Of a stretch of DNA of 64,000 nt, positions 38,574 to 48,942 are shown piece by piece. The notes under the pieces were generated by a model. It did no database searches. It was not told where the DNA came from and saw nothing but the letters and a program-made list of their open reading frames with translations. Position 1 is the first letter of the stretch; each line of letters starts with the position of its first letter. The stretch is from positions 1,206,501-1,270,500 of the forward strand of contig CANLPZ010000001.1 of NCBI GenBank assembly GCA_947493145.1. The letters are read 5' to 3'. The position numbers and the translations under genes are program-made. The stretch is from an uncultured Paracoccaceae bacterium (GTDB taxonomy: Bacteria; Pseudomonadota; Alphaproteobacteria; Rhodobacterales; Rhodobacteraceae).

Positions 38574-39407
38574 ATGGAACCCAAAATCAATCATAATCAG
38601 CTACATTTCATGAAAATGCACGGGCTTGGAAATGACTTTGTTGTTTTCGATGCGCGCAATCAAGTCATTGAAATAAATGAAAAAATGGCAATGGCGATTG
38701 CAGACAGGCATTGCGGGGTCGGCTTCGATCAAATCGCGATTCTAACAAACAAAGAAAAATCTGCGCATTTGAAATTTTTAAATTCCGACGGGTCAAGTTC
38801 CTCTACATGTGGAAACGCCACCCGTTGTATCGCGCGGTTTTTGATGGACGAATCTAATTCGAATACCGTCAATTTCTCGACTGACTTTGGGAACATCGAA
38901 GCAATCGACGCCGGTGGCGGTCTGACAAGTGTCAACATGGGACATCCCCAAATTTCTTGGGATCAAATTCCGTTGGCCGACGAAATCGATACGCTTACAT
39001 TGCCGATCGAGGGATCACCATGCGCCACCGGCATGGGTAACCCTCATTGCACCTTCTTTGTTGATGACATCGAAAAGATCGACCTTGAAACATTGGGGGC
39101 CAAATTCGAACATCACCCGCTTTTTCCGCAACGCACCAATGTGCAATTCGCTCAGCTAGTTGGGGAAAATCACCTCCGTATGCGCGTCTGGGAACGCGGG
39201 GTCGGCGTAACATTGGCATCTGGATCATCTTCGTGCGCCACAGCCGTTGCCGCGCATAGACGGGGTTTAACGGGTAAAAAAGTTACAATTGACCTCGATG
39301 GCGGAAAAATCGAAATAAATTGGACAGATATCGGGATTTGGATGACCGGCCCGACAGAACATGTATTCTCCGGAACGTTCACACCAGAATTTTTGGCCCG
39401 ACTCTGA
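38574..39407 (+). CDS. dapF: Diaminopimelate epimerase
   Basis: DapF converts LL- to meso-diaminopimelate for lysine and peptidoglycan. The 277-residue protein begins FMKMHGLGNDFVVFDARN, has the first catalytic Cys in STCGNATRC (about residue 82) and the second in GSSSCATAVAAHRRG (about 221), with the substrate-binding RVWERGVG just before it. Length is typical. It overlaps mtaB by one base (TGATG), indicating coupled translation. Confidence 0.96.
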   Translation: MEPKINHNQLHFMKMHGLGNDFVVFDARNQVIEINEKMAMAIADRHCGVGFDQIAILTNKEKSAHLKFLNSDGSSSSTCGNATRCIARFLMDESNSNTVNFSTDFGNIEAIDAGGGLTSVNMGHPQISWDQIPLADEIDTLTLPIEGSPCATGMGNPHCTFFVDDIEKIDLETLGAKFEHHPLFPQRTNVQFAQLVGENHLRMRVWERGVGVTLASGSSSCATAVAAHRRGLTGKKVTIDLDGGKIEINWTDIGIWMTGPTEHVFSGTFTPEFLARL

Positions 39408-40669
39408 TGACACAAAAAGCGCCGATATTCGCGACACTCGGATGTCGCTTAAATGCCTATGAAACGGAAGCGATGAAAGAGCTGTCCAGTGCCGCAGGTG
39501 TTTCAAATGTTGTTGTTGTGAATACATGCGCCGTAACCGCCGAAGCCGTGCGGAAAGCACGACAAGAAATCCGTAAACTGCGACGTGAGAACCCAAACGC
39601 CAAGCTCATCGTGACAGGCTGTGCCGCGCAAACAGAACCGCAAACCTTCGCTGAAATGAGTGAGGTTGATGTTGTTATCGGCAATACCGAAAAAATGCAG
39701 CCAGAAACATGGGCAAACATGGCGCCGGATTTAATCGGGCAAACCGAAGCCATACAAGTTGACGATATCATGTCTGTGACGGAAACAGCTGGTCATTTGA
39801 TCGACGGATTTGGCACACGCTCACGCGCCTATGTCCAAGTTCAAAATGGTTGCGACCACAGATGTACCTTTTGCATAATCCCTTATGGCCGCGGTAACTC
39901 GCGTTCTGTACCTGCGGGTGTTGTCATTGATCAAATCAAACGACTGGTCGACAAAGGATTTAACGAAGTCGTTCTGACGGGTGTGGATCTGACCAGTTGG
40001 GGCGCGGATCTACCCGCAGCGCCAAAGCTTGGCGACCTCGTAATGCGCATTCTAAAACTCGTACCTGATCTTCCCCGTCTTCGGATAAGCTCAATTGACA
40101 GCATCGAAGTCGACGAAAACCTCATGGAAGCGATTGCAACTGAACCACGTTTGATGCCTCATCTCCATCTTAGCTTACAACATGGCGATGATATGATTTT
40201 AAAACGAATGGCGCGCCGCCACTTACGTGATGACGCAATTCGATTTACCGAGGAGGCGTTGAAGCTGCGCCCAGACATGACATTTGGGGCTGACATCATT
40301 GCCGGTTTCCCAACCGAAACCGATGCACATTTTGAAAACTCGATTAAGCTTGTAAAAGACTGCAATCTGACATGGCTTCATGTTTTTCCATATTCGAAAC
40401 GTGACGGCACCCCCGCCGCAAAAATTCCGAAACAGGTCAATGGAAACGTTATAAAAGCTCGCGCTGCCGACTTGCGAACAGTCGGTGATGCGCAAGTGCG
40501 CAAGCACTTAAAAAACCAGGTTTCGAAAACCCACCGCATCCTGATGGAAAACCCGCATATGGGTCGCACAGAACAGTTTGCCGAAGTCGTTTTTGAAACA
40601 CCTCAAACAGAAGGCGCGATTGTCACCGCGACAATCAAAAGCTGTACAACAAACCAGCTTTCAGCATAG
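39407..40669 (+). CDS. mtaB: tRNA (t6A37) methylthiotransferase MtaB
   Basis: A 420-residue radical-SAM methylthiotransferase that makes ms2t6A at position 37 of ANN-decoding tRNAs. The N-terminal UPF0004 domain starts TLGCRLNAYETEAM and holds the three Cys for the auxiliary cluster. The radical-SAM motif is CDHRCTFC (around residue 148), followed by IPYGRGNSRS. The C-terminal 55 residues resemble a TRAM domain. The C-terminal pattern and TLGCRLN start favour MtaB over MiaB. The frame extends upstream to 39320, but the ATG at 39407 overlaps the dapF stop and gives the normal N-terminus. Confidence 0.93.
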   Translation: MTQKAPIFATLGCRLNAYETEAMKELSSAAGVSNVVVVNTCAVTAEAVRKARQEIRKLRRENPNAKLIVTGCAAQTEPQTFAEMSEVDVVIGNTEKMQPETWANMAPDLIGQTEAIQVDDIMSVTETAGHLIDGFGTRSRAYVQVQNGCDHRCTFCIIPYGRGNSRSVPAGVVIDQIKRLVDKGFNEVVLTGVDLTSWGADLPAAPKLGDLVMRILKLVPDLPRLRISSIDSIEVDENLMEAIATEPRLMPHLHLSLQHGDDMILKRMARRHLRDDAIRFTEEALKLRPDMTFGADIIAGFPTETDAHFENSIKLVKDCNLTWLHVFPYSKRDGTPAAKIPKQVNGNVIKARAADLRTVGDAQVRKHLKNQVSKTHRILMENPHMGRTEQFAEVVFETPQTEGAIVTATIKSCTTNQLSA

Positions 40670-40713
40670 CTTCCAAATGGCTCAAATATCCCCGCCGGAG
40701 GCATCCGAACATT

Positions 40714-41343
40714 ATGTCGAAACCAATCCTTTGGACTTTTAGACGCTGCCCTTACGCCATGCGCGCAAGGCTCGCATTGGCCAGCGCTGGTTTAGAATGC
40801 GAATTGCGCGAAATATTACTGCGTGACAAACCCGACGCATTTTTAGACACCTCGCCCAAGGGCACAGTTCCTGTTTTGGATTTGCATACAAACGTGCTCG
40901 ATGAATCAATCGACATCATGAAATTTGCTTTGGCCGAAAACGATCCCGACGGATGGTTGGACATGGCCGAAGAAGGTCATGAACTGATCACCGAAATCGA
41001 AGGACCGTTCAAGTCAGCCCTTGATCGGTACAAATACACCACCCGATATAAGGGGGCTGACCCAGAAACTGAACGGGCAAAAGCAGCAGAAACGCTTGTG
41101 AAATTTGACCTAAGGCTTGGATCGACCAAATACCTTATGGGTGAAAAAATTACGCTGGCGGATATGGCAACGGTAACATTCGTTCGTCAGTTCGCAAATA
41201 CTGACCGCACATGGTTCGATACACAACCTTGGCCGAACCTGCGGCGCTGGTTGGACGAATTTTTAGCTTCAGATCGCTTTGCGTTTATCATGGAAAAACA
41301 TCAACCATGGAAACCGGCGGACGCTCCCAAGTATTTTCCGTAA
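40714..41343 (+). CDS. Glutathione S-transferase family protein
   Basis: A 209-residue GST-fold protein. The thioredoxin-like N-terminal domain carries FRRCPYAMRARLAL, resembling the Cys-type site of omega/beta GSTs and glutaredoxins, and the SPKGTVPVL cis-Pro loop with ESIDIM for glutathione binding. The helical C-terminal domain contains GEKITLADMATVTFVRQF. Likely a thiol transferase or reductase; substrate unknown. Confidence 0.9.
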   Translation: MSKPILWTFRRCPYAMRARLALASAGLECELREILLRDKPDAFLDTSPKGTVPVLDLHTNVLDESIDIMKFALAENDPDGWLDMAEEGHELITEIEGPFKSALDRYKYTTRYKGADPETERAKAAETLVKFDLRLGSTKYLMGEKITLADMATVTFVRQFANTDRTWFDTQPWPNLRRWLDEFLASDRFAFIMEKHQPWKPADAPKYFP

Positions 41344-41353
41344 AGGACGTTAT

Positions 41354-41983
41354 ATGCATCCCAATCCCGTGTTTCGAAAAACACCTGTTGCAGATGCTAT
41401 TCAGTTCGCAAAGACGCGAGGGTTTGGCATATTATCTGTGAACGGTCTTGAGGGTCCATTGCTGTCACATATCCCATTTGTGTTTGATGATGAAAATCAC
41501 GCTGTCGATTTGCACCTTGTTCGATCGAACCCAATCGCGCGCTTGCTGTCTGAAAAACCCGTTCCCGCTGTTATCGCTGTATCAGGTCCGGACAGTTATG
41601 TTTCGCCTGATTGGTACCAGACCGACGACCAAGTTCCGACGTGGAACTATGTTGCCGTTCACCTACGTGGTGATCTCGAACGGCTTGCATCAGATAAACT
41701 CCGTTCGGTATTGGACAAAACTTCTGAACACTTTGAAAATCAACTTCACCCAAAAACACCGTGGTCCGCGGACAAGATGTCCGATGACACGTTACATAAA
41801 ATGATGCGCGCGATTGTCCCCTTTCGGCTACGTCTTAGAACAGTCGACGGTACGTGGAAACTGAATCAAAACAAGTCGCGCGCCGCACGCGAGTCGGCGG
41901 CCAATCATATTGAGTCCGCTCAGATAGGCATGCAGCCAGAAAAATTGGCCGATTTGATGCGCGAAAACAACGAATCTACCTAA
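41354..41983 (+). CDS. FMN-binding negative transcriptional regulator family protein
   Basis: A 209-residue protein of the PaiB/FMN_bind_2 family, starting MHPNPVFRKTPVADAIQFA. Family features are FGILSVNGLEGPLLSHIPFV, VSGPDSYVSPDWYQ and VPTWNYVAVHLRG, which form the flavin-binding split barrel. Despite the family name a DNA-binding role is poorly supported, and many members probably act on FMN or heme. The start has an AAAGGACG ribosome binding site ten bases after the GST stop, so both share a transcript. Confidence 0.9.
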   Translation: MHPNPVFRKTPVADAIQFAKTRGFGILSVNGLEGPLLSHIPFVFDDENHAVDLHLVRSNPIARLLSEKPVPAVIAVSGPDSYVSPDWYQTDDQVPTWNYVAVHLRGDLERLASDKLRSVLDKTSEHFENQLHPKTPWSADKMSDDTLHKMMRAIVPFRLRLRTVDGTWKLNQNKSRAARESAANHIESAQIGMQPEKLADLMRENNEST

Positions 41984-42021
41984 CAAATTACGGCTTTCGG
42001 ACATCACAGCTTCTATTAAAT

Positions 42022-42149
42022 TGTGAAAAATCGTCACAGGTGCCCTTGAAATTGGCAAATAGGGGTACACGCGGCGGAATGTCCGCTGGACGGACGCACC
42101 CAAGGCAGCTACACAGCGCCCGAAGGATACCGTTTCGCAACGCGTATCC
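42022..42149 (+). promoter_or_regulatory. Leader of petABC with inverted repeats
   Basis: The 210-base gap before petA contains a TGTGA-N7-TCACA repeat (42022-42038) and a stable hairpin at 42125-42149 (10 bp with one bulged base, tetraloop TCGC), about 30 bases upstream of the petA ribosome binding site. Such features suggest an operator and a structured 5' leader; the binding factor is not known. Confidence 0.35.
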
Positions 42150-42193
42150 CCGTGAATTTTGGCGTGAACACGCCGCAAGATGGAGAAACCCAC

Positions 42194-42757
42194 GTGTCAC
42201 AGAATGATGATCACGCAGGCACACGTAGAGACTTCCTCTACTATGCGACCGCTGGTGCGGGCGCAGTCACTGCCGGTGCCGCGGTTTGGCCCTTGGTCAA
42301 CCAAATGAACCCTTCAGCGGATGTTTTGGCGCTTGCGTCGATCCGTGTCGATGTCAGCGCTGTTGAACCAGGCACGCAATTGACGGTTCTATGGCAAGGT
42401 AAACCAGTTTTCATTCGTCGCCGGACAGAGGCAGAGATTGCCGAAGCACGCGATGTCGAAATGTCTGATTTGATCGACGGGTTTGCACGCAACGACAATG
42501 GACCGGAAACTGCCGATGCGGCGGATGAAAACCGCGCGTTGGATGAAAACGGCGAATGGTTGGTCATGATGGGTGTGTGTACACACCTTGGTTGTGTGCC
42601 TCTTGGCGAGGCGGCTGGCGAATTCAACGGATGGTTCTGTCCATGTCACGGTTCGCACTACGATACATCGGGCCGTATTCGTAAAGGACCAGCACCTGAA
42701 AACTTGTTGGTCCCCGTCGCTGAATTCGCTGACGAAACAACAATCAAATTGGGTTAA
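42194..42757 (+). CDS. petA: Ubiquinol-cytochrome c reductase iron-sulfur (Rieske) subunit
   Basis: A 187-residue Rieske protein of the cytochrome bc1 complex. The N-terminus has the Tat-like [19 protein letters not shown] signal that stays as a membrane anchor. The 2Fe-2S motifs are CTHLGC and CPCHGSHYD. It passes electrons from quinol to cytochrome c1. I use the GTG at 42194, eight bases after a GGAG, giving the normal MSxxDDHxGTRRDF start; the frame is open further upstream. petB follows 12 bases later. Confidence 0.95.
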   Translation: MSQNDDHAGTRRDFLYYATAGAGAVTAGAAVWPLVNQMNPSADVLALASIRVDVSAVEPGTQLTVLWQGKPVFIRRRTEAEIAEARDVEMSDLIDGFARNDNGPETADAADENRALDENGEWLVMMGVCTHLGCVPLGEAAGEFNGWFCPCHGSHYDTSGRIRKGPAPENLLVPVAEFADETTIKLG

Positions 42758-42769
42758 GGAGTAATCAAC

Positions 42770-44104
42770 ATGGCTGGTATTCCTCACGACCATTACGAAC
42801 CAAAATCGAAAATTGAAAAATGGGTCGACGGGCGTCTTCCTGTGATTTCGCTTTTGTATGATACATTGATGATCCCAACGCCAAAAAATCTGAACTGGAT
42901 GTGGATCTGGGGCATTGTTTTGGCGTTCTGTCTTGCATTGCAAATTGTTACCGGCATCGTTTTGGTAATGCACTACACGCCTCACGTCGATTTGGCTTTC
43001 TCGTCTGTCGAACACATCATGCGTGATGTGAATGGCGGCCATATGATCCGTTACTTCCACATGAACGGTGCGTCATTGTTCTTTATTGCCGTTTATGCGC
43101 ATATTTTCCGTGGTCTTTACTACGGTTCGTATAAAGCACCACGTGAAATCACGTGGATCATCGGTATGCTGATCTATGTTTTGATGATGGGTACCGCCTT
43201 TATGGGTTACGTGCTTCCATGGGGTCAGATGTCATTCCACGGGACTGCGGTTATTACCGGTTTGTTCGGCGCGATCCCATTTGTTGGTGACAGCATTCAA
43301 CAGCTTTTGCTTGGTGCCTCATCTGTAGGTCAACCTGCGTTGAACCGCTTTTTCTCACTTCACTACTTGCTTCCATTTGTGATTGCGGGGCTGGTCATTG
43401 TCCACATCTGGGCATTCCACAGCACAGGCAACAACAACCCAACAGGTGTCGAAGTTCGCCGCACATCAAAAGAAGAAGCAGAAAAGGACACACTCCCATT
43501 CTGGCCATACTTTGTGATCAAAGATTTGTTTGCATTGGCCGTGGTTATGGTCGTGTTCATGGCAGTTGTTGGATTTATGCCAAACTATCTTGGTCACCCA
43601 GACAACTACATCGAAGCAAACCCACTTGCGACACCTGCACACATCGTGCCGGAATGGTATTTCCTACCATTCTACGCAATTCTACGTGCCTTCACGTCAG
43701 AGGTTTGGATCGTAATGTTGGCGGAATGGATTTCATTCGGGATCATCGACGCAAAGTTCTTTGGTGTGTTGGCAATGTTTGGCGCGATTGTTGTGATCGC
43801 TCTTGCACCATGGTTGGATACGTCTAGCGTTCGTTCGGGCCGCTACCGCCCAATGTTCAAATGGTGGTTTGCGTTGTTGGTTATCGACTTCATCATCTTG
43901 ATGTGGTTGGGCGCGCGCCCAGCGGAAGAACCCTACGCCACAATGTCGCTTATCGCGTCAGCCTACTGGTTCGCATATTTCCTTGTGATCCTACCGTTGT
44001 TGGGTGTCATCGAAAAACCGTTGGCAGTACCTGCAACGATCGAAGACGATTTTAACGCTCATTACGGCAAAGCAGATGATGCATCTGCGACCGCTGCTGA
44101 ATAA
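42770..44104 (+). CDS. petB: Cytochrome b subunit of the bc1 complex
   Basis: A 444-residue membrane protein with eight helices. Paired His ligands for the two b hemes are visible (for example [47 protein letters not shown]). The quinol-oxidation site motif PEWY occurs in [18 protein letters not shown]. It catalyses the Q-cycle in the inner membrane. Part of petABC; 14 bases before petC. Confidence 0.98.
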   Translation: MAGIPHDHYEPKSKIEKWVDGRLPVISLLYDTLMIPTPKNLNWMWIWGIVLAFCLALQIVTGIVLVMHYTPHVDLAFSSVEHIMRDVNGGHMIRYFHMNGASLFFIAVYAHIFRGLYYGSYKAPREITWIIGMLIYVLMMGTAFMGYVLPWGQMSFHGTAVITGLFGAIPFVGDSIQQLLLGASSVGQPALNRFFSLHYLLPFVIAGLVIVHIWAFHSTGNNNPTGVEVRRTSKEEAEKDTLPFWPYFVIKDLFALAVVMVVFMAVVGFMPNYLGHPDNYIEANPLATPAHIVPEWYFLPFYAILRAFTSEVWIVMLAEWISFGIIDAKFFGVLAMFGAIVVIALAPWLDTSSVRSGRYRPMFKWWFALLVIDFIILMWLGARPAEEPYATMSLIASAYWFAYFLVILPLLGVIEKPLAVPATIEDDFNAHYGKADDASATAAE

Positions 44105-44118
44105 GAGGAAATAGTAAG

Positions 44119-44901
44119 ATGCTCAAGAAAATCGCGCTTACAGTCGCCCTCGCATTGGGTGTTACATCAACCGCCGCTTTCGCTGCAGGTGGTTCAGGTC
44201 ACGTCACTGATTATGACTTCAGCTTCGAAGGACCATTCGGAAAATTTGACCAGTTCCAGTTGCAGCGCGGGCTTCAGGTTTACACCGAAGTTTGTTCAGC
44301 CTGTCACGGTTTGAAGTTCGTCCCAATTCGCACATTGCATGACGCAGGCGGCCCCGGCTTGCCAGAGGATCAAGTTCGCGAATATGCCAAATTCTGGGAT
44401 GTTTTCGATCCTGCGTTGGACGATACACGCCCAGCAACACCTGCTGATTTCTTCCCTTCGTCAGCGTTGGAAAATGCACCTGATTTGTCATTGATGGCAA
44501 AAGCGCGTGCCGGTTTCCACGGCCCATACGGTACAGGTATCAGCCAGTTGGTAAACGGTATGGGTGGTGCAGAATACATCACATCATTGCTAACGCACTA
44601 CACTGGTAAAGAGAAAGAAGAAGCCGGAACAACTTTGTACGGTAACGAAACTTTCCCTGGTGGTTACATTTCAATGGCGCCTCCTTTGTCAGACGACGCG
44701 GTTGAATATGCCGATGGCACACCAGCGACTGTGGAACAGATGTCAAAAGATGTCGCAGCCTTCCTGATGTGGACCGCCGAGCCGAAAATGATGGACCGGA
44801 AACGTTCTGGCCTGATCGGCGTGTTGTTCCTGACGCTATTGTCAGTGCTGTTGTACCTAACCAACAAAAAGCTCTGGGCACCGTATAAGAAAAAACACTG
44901 A
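44119..44901 (+). CDS. petC: Cytochrome c1
   Basis: A 260-residue protein with a signal peptide ([15 protein letters not shown]), the heme-binding motif CSACHG (about residues 55-60), a Met ligand region in [10 protein letters not shown], and a C-terminal membrane anchor ([22 protein letters not shown]). It receives electrons from the Rieske subunit and hands them to soluble or membrane cytochrome c. The last gene of petABC, followed by a strong terminator. Confidence 0.97.
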   Translation: MLKKIALTVALALGVTSTAAFAAGGSGHVTDYDFSFEGPFGKFDQFQLQRGLQVYTEVCSACHGLKFVPIRTLHDAGGPGLPEDQVREYAKFWDVFDPALDDTRPATPADFFPSSALENAPDLSLMAKARAGFHGPYGTGISQLVNGMGGAEYITSLLTHYTGKEKEEAGTTLYGNETFPGGYISMAPPLSDDAVEYADGTPATVEQMSKDVAAFLMWTAEPKMMDRKRSGLIGVLFLTLLSVLLYLTNKKLWAPYKKKH

Positions 44902-44921
44902 GTTTTTTTGAAACAAGTTTC

Positions 44922-44955
44922 AAAAGCGCGCCCATTGATTTAGGCGCGCTTTTTC
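44922..44955 (+). terminator. Rho-independent terminator of petABC
   Basis: A perfect 11-bp stem (44922-44932 with 44943-44953) followed by T residues, 21 bases after the petC stop. Confidence 0.9.
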
Positions 44956-45015
44956 TTTGGGGCTTGAGCGATCCGTCCCACCCCGTTAGACCCATTTCCC
45001 AAAGGAGCATCCAAC

Positions 45016-46116
45016 ATGAGCATGAACAGCTTTGGTCATTTATTCCGCGTCACCACTTGGGGTGAAAGCCATGGGCCTGCTTTGGGTGCAACCGTCGACG
45101 GCTGCCCACCGAATGTTGAGATCACGCCAGACATGATCCAACACTGGTTGGACAAACGCAAGCCAGGGCAGAACAAATATACCACGCAGCGGCGCGAACC
45201 TGATGCGGTGAAAATTCTGTCTGGTGTTTTCGAGGGTAAAACAACGGGCACACCGATCCAATTGATGATCGAAAACACCGATCAACGGTCCAAGGACTAC
45301 GGTGACATCATGGATAAATTCCGCCCTGGTCATGCGGATATCACCTATTGGCAGAAATACGGAATCCGCGATTATCGCGGCGGTGGCAGGTCTTCCGCCC
45401 GCGAAACAGCGGCACGTGTGGCGGCTGGTGGTCTGGCTCGTGAAGCGATTAAACAGCTGGCCCCGAACGTGCAGATCAAAGGTTACATGGTTCAAATGGG
45501 GCCGCATAAGATCAACCGCGACAAGATCGATTGGGACCAGATCGACGAAAACCCGTTCTGGACACCAGACGCAGACGCGGCCGCGGAATGGGCTGACTAT
45601 TTGGATGGACTGCGCAAATCCGGAAGCAGCGTTGGCGCCGTCATCGAAGTTGTCGCCCGTGGTGTTCCAGCGGGAATTGGCGCACCAGTATACAACAAGC
45701 TCGATACCGATTTAGCTGCTGCGATGATGTCAATTAACGCTGTCAAAGGTGTTGAGATTGGCGACGGTATGGCTGCCGCGGAACTAACCGGCGAAGAAAA
45801 CGCCGACGAAATCTCTATGGGGCCTGATGGTCCTGTCTATGGATCAAACCATGCGGGCGGAATTCTGGGTGGAATTTCGACTGGGCAAGACCTTGTTGTG
45901 CGGTTCGCAGTGAAACCGACCTCTTCGATCCTGACAACACGAAAGACAATCACGAAATCCGGAGAGGACGCAGAAATAATCACCAAGGGGCGCCATGATC
46001 CTTGTGTTGGTATTCGCGCCGTTCCAGTTGGCGAAGCGATGATGGCTTGTGTAGTTCTTGATCACCTTTTGCTTCACCGAGGACAGATCGGTGAAAACCA
46101 AGGAAAAATCGGTTAG
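45016..46116 (+). CDS. aroC: Chorismate synthase
   Basis: AroC makes chorismate, the end of the shikimate pathway, using reduced FMN. The 366-residue protein shows the family signatures [19 protein letters not shown] near the start, then [34 protein letters not shown] (first part of the second signature) and the C-terminal [19 protein letters not shown] good AAAGGAG site precedes the ATG. The stop codon overlaps the convergent DMT transporter gene by four bases. Confidence 0.98.
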   Translation: MSMNSFGHLFRVTTWGESHGPALGATVDGCPPNVEITPDMIQHWLDKRKPGQNKYTTQRREPDAVKILSGVFEGKTTGTPIQLMIENTDQRSKDYGDIMDKFRPGHADITYWQKYGIRDYRGGGRSSARETAARVAAGGLAREAIKQLAPNVQIKGYMVQMGPHKINRDKIDWDQIDENPFWTPDADAAAEWADYLDGLRKSGSSVGAVIEVVARGVPAGIGAPVYNKLDTDLAAAMMSINAVKGVEIGDGMAAAELTGEENADEISMGPDGPVYGSNHAGGILGGISTGQDLVVRFAVKPTSSILTTRKTITKSGEDAEIITKGRHDPCVGIRAVPVGEAMMACVVLDHLLLHRGQIGENQGKIG

Positions 46117-46982
46117 GGTTTCGTTTGACGCGAAAGTTGAACTGCCAAGATGCCAAAGGTGACAACACACACGCCCACGACATCCCAAACGCTCACGTGC
46201 TCACCCAGCAATACTGCCGCGACAGCAACGCCAAATACAGGATTCAAAAAATGAAACGTGGCGGCCTTTGTTGCGCCAATTCGGCCGACAAGCACGAACC
46301 AAATCCACGTTGCGATTAATCCTGGAAAAATAACCGTAAACGAAAACGCCGCCGCCAAACGCCAATCAGGGTTGAAATCAGGTGTTTCAAACGCAGCTGC
46401 AAATGGCAACAAAACGGCAGCGCCAATCAACATTTGCAATCCAACAACCATCAATAAATTGCCCCCTGATGACGCGCCTCTCACAGCCAAGGTTGCAGCC
46501 GTCAACGACAGCACGGCGACGACACACATAGCAACGCCCACCGCATCAACTCCCCCGCCAAGACGTGGTCCCAAAATGATCCCTACGCCAACGATGCCAG
46601 CGACCAAACCAACCAACCCGACCCGCGTCATGCGCTCGCCGAAAAACACCCACAATGCAAGCGCAACCAGCAACGGCATCGCCGAGGCTATGATGGAGGC
46701 GAGCGAGGCTTCAATCGTCTGCATCGCAACAAAGTTTAAACCCAAATAAAGCCCGTTCTGACACAAGCCAAAAAGAACGGTAAGGATCCACTGTGTTCTT
46801 GTTAATCGCCATGTTTGTCCGACGATTTTCGCAAGCGCGATCGCAATTAGCCCTGTTAGAAAAAATCGCAACGAAAGCGAATAAAGCGGTGGCGCATATT
46901 GAACAATAATTCGCGCGGATGTGAACGCAGCGGACCACATCAACGCAAACGCCATGCCCATTCCGATCGCTCTGATATCCAT
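46113..46982 (-). CDS. EamA/DMT-family transporter
   Basis: A 289-residue protein with ten predicted membrane helices in two EamA repeats (about 5-135 and 150-285). The pattern [20 protein letters not shown] in the first repeat and a conserved loop [20 protein letters not shown] in the second are typical. Members export metabolites such as amino acids or drugs; the substrate cannot be read from sequence. Confidence 0.93.
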   Translation of the reverse strand: MDIRAIGMGMAFALMWSAAFTSARIIVQYAPPLYSLSLRFFLTGLIAIALAKIVGQTWRLTRTQWILTVLFGLCQNGLYLGLNFVAMQTIEASLASIIASAMPLLVALALWVFFGERMTRVGLVGLVAGIVGVGIILGPRLGGGVDAVGVAMCVVAVLSLTAATLAVRGASSGGNLLMVVGLQMLIGAAVLLPFAAAFETPDFNPDWRLAAAFSFTVIFPGLIATWIWFVLVGRIGATKAATFHFLNPVFGVAVAAVLLGEHVSVWDVVGVCVVTFGILAVQLSRQTKP

Positions 46983-46995
46983 GTTTGCTCCAACG

Positions 46996-47024
46996 AAAAA
47001 GGGCCGCCACTCGGGCGACCCTTT
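46996..47024 (-). terminator. Terminator of the HU gene
   Basis: A stem pairing 46998-47008 with 47013-47023 (one mismatch). On the minus strand it is followed by a run of five T residues. Confidence 0.75.
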
Positions 47025-47048
47025 CCGAAACTCAAAGAAAGTTCAAGC

Positions 47049-47336
47049 TTAGCCGTTCACGCTGTCTTTCAACGCTTTGGCAATTGTCATTTTGACAACT
47101 TTGTCTGCTTCTTTCTTGATTTGCTCACCAGTTGCTGGGTTGCGAACCATACGCTCTGGACGTTCACGGCAATAAATTTTGCCAACGCCAGGCAATGTAA
47201 CTGCGCCGCCGCCTGATACTTCGCGTGTGATCAAAGCACATACGGATTCTAGAGCTGCACCAGCAGCTTTCTTGTCTGCGCCCATTTCTTCTGCAAGAGC
47301 CGCAACAAGCTGCGTTTTTGTCATTGGTTTAGCCAT
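47049..47336 (-). CDS. hup: HU family DNA-binding protein
   Basis: A 95-residue nucleoid protein with the bacterial HU fold. The N-terminal helices (TKTQLVAALAEEMGADKKAA) dimerise; the arm contains GVGKIYCRERPERMVRNPATGE, matching the family pattern GFGxFxxxxRxxRxGRNPxTGE with Val, Ile-Tyr-Cys and Met-Val replacing usual residues. It bends DNA and compacts the chromosome. The Cys in the arm and lack of the canonical GRNP are divergences shared by some Rhodobacteraceae copies. Confidence 0.93.
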   Translation of the reverse strand: MAKPMTKTQLVAALAEEMGADKKAAGAALESVCALITREVSGGGAVTLPGVGKIYCRERPERMVRNPATGEQIKKEADKVVKMTIAKALKDSVNG

Positions 47337-47466
47337 TTGAATGGTCTCCTTAATTTGCCCGAATTCTGGGCCTCATGGTGCGGTATTTAACTGTATATTG
47401 TGGGATGCCACAACGAATAGTGTGCGAAAACAGGCAAAAAATGCAGGTTTTTCGCATTTTTTTATC

Positions 47467-48942
47467 TTACAAGAACGCTGTTTCCTCGAATGAACGTAGT
47501 TTTCGAGAATGGATGCGTTCCAAAGGCATCCCACGAAGATGTTCCATCGCTCGGATTCCAATCATCAAATGGCGCGCGACTTGGGTCTTATAAAAGTCAG
47601 ACGCCATTCCCGGAAGTTTTAATTCCCCATGCAATGGTTTGTCTGAAACGCATAGCAAAGTTCCATAAGGTACGCGGAATCGGAATCCGTTTGCGGCAAT
47701 CGTTGCGCTTTCCATGTCCAACGCAATGGCACGTGATTGGCTTAATCGTTGAACTGGCCCAGATTGATCGCGCAATTCCCAATTTCGGTTGTCGATCGTC
47801 GCAACTGTACCCGTACGCATGATACGTTTTAGGTCGTACCCTTTCAGCTGTGTTTCATCGGCGACAGCGCTTTCTAATGCGATTTGAATTTCTGCCAATG
47901 CTGGGACAGGGACCCACACCGGAATATCGTCATCTAAAACATGATCTTCACGCAAATACGCGTGCGCCAACACGAAATCGCCGAGTTGCTGAGAATTCCG
48001 AAGCCCAGCGCAATGCCCAACCATTAACCAAGCATGCGGTCGCAAAACTGCGATATGGTCCGTCGCAGTTTTTGCATTCGACGGCCCAACACCAATGTTG
48101 ACCAATGTTATCCCTGATCCGTCTTCGCGCGTCAGGTGATAAGTCGGCATTTGTGGCAATTTGTTTGGGGGTGACATTTGCCCGTCCGCCGTCGTGATCA
48201 CATCATTTCCTGGACCGACAAAGCCAGTGTAGCCACTATCAGGATCGGCCAAAACCTGTCTGGCATAGGCTTCGAATTCTTCGACATAGAATTGATAGTT
48301 GGTAAACAGCACATGGTTTTGAAAAAACTTGGCGTTGGTCGCTGTATAATGGGATAAACGCGCCAATGAATAATCCACACGCTGCGCCGTAAACGGTGCC
48401 AATGGACGAGAACCATCAGGGTTTTCCACGTCAAGACCGTTTGCGATGTCATCATTTGTCGTGGACAAATCAGGCACATCAAAAACATCGCGCAAAGTGA
48501 ACTCCGGTGCGATTTCTTGGGGCACTGTCAAACCTTCGACGTTCGCAACGGCGAAATGCACGGGCATTGGGGTCGATGACGTCCCGATTTCAACTTTTAC
48601 ACCATGGTTTTCCATCAACAGATTGATCTGAGATGTTAAATAGCCCTCAAACAAATCTGGACGCGTGACAGACGTTGCATAGGTTCCGGGCGATGCGACG
48701 TGACCATACGACAGCCGACTGTCTGATTTCGCATAGCTCGTCGTTGTAATGCGAATTTCAGGGTAATACGCGCGATAGCGAACTGAGGCTTCACCAGTTT
48801 TAAGCGTGTTCAGAAATCGATCACACAAAAATTCAACAGCCATGTTGTAAAGCTCTTGCAAGCGAGCCACAGCGGCGTTTGCATCCTCAAATTGCTCGTC
48901 TTTAGGTCCTGTTGGACTTTCGATGGGTAAGTTTTTTGTCAT
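47467..48942 (-). CDS. amn: AMP nucleosidase
   Basis: A 491-residue enzyme that splits AMP into adenine and ribose 5-phosphate. The N-terminal AMP-binding domain (YYPEIRITTTSYAKSDSRLSYG) and the C-terminal nucleosidase domain (LVNIGVGPSNAKTATDHIAV, HAWLMVGHCAGLRNSQQLGD, then ALDMESATIAANGF with the catalytic Glu region) match Amn. The gene overlaps the upstream adenine deaminase gene by four bases, so product and next enzyme are made together. Confidence 0.96.
   Translation of the reverse strand: MTKNLPIESPTGPKDEQFEDANAAVARLQELYNMAVEFLCDRFLNTLKTGEASVRYRAYYPEIRITTTSYAKSDSRLSYGHVASPGTYATSVTRPDLFEGYLTSQINLLMENHGVKVEIGTSSTPMPVHFAVANVEGLTVPQEIAPEFTLRDVFDVPDLSTTNDDIANGLDVENPDGSRPLAPFTAQRVDYSLARLSHYTATNAKFFQNHVLFTNYQFYVEEFEAYARQVLADPDSGYTGFVGPGNDVITTADGQMSPPNKLPQMPTYHLTREDGSGITLVNIGVGPSNAKTATDHIAVLRPHAWLMVGHCAGLRNSQQLGDFVLAHAYLREDHVLDDDIPVWVPVPALAEIQIALESAVADETQLKGYDLKRIMRTGTVATIDNRNWELRDQSGPVQRLSQSRAIALDMESATIAANGFRFRVPYGTLLCVSDKPLHGELKLPGMASDFYKTQVARHLMIGIRAMEHLRGMPLERIHSRKLRSFEETAFL

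Noticed and set aside
39320..39406. Upstream extension of the mtaB frame inside dapF
   Set aside because: It would overlap dapF by 87 bases; the ATG at 39407 overlaps the dapF stop (TGATG) and gives the family N-terminus.
42022..42038. CRP/FNR site in front of petA
   Set aside because: The half-sites fit but the spacer is seven bases instead of six or four, so I list it only as an unassigned inverted repeat.
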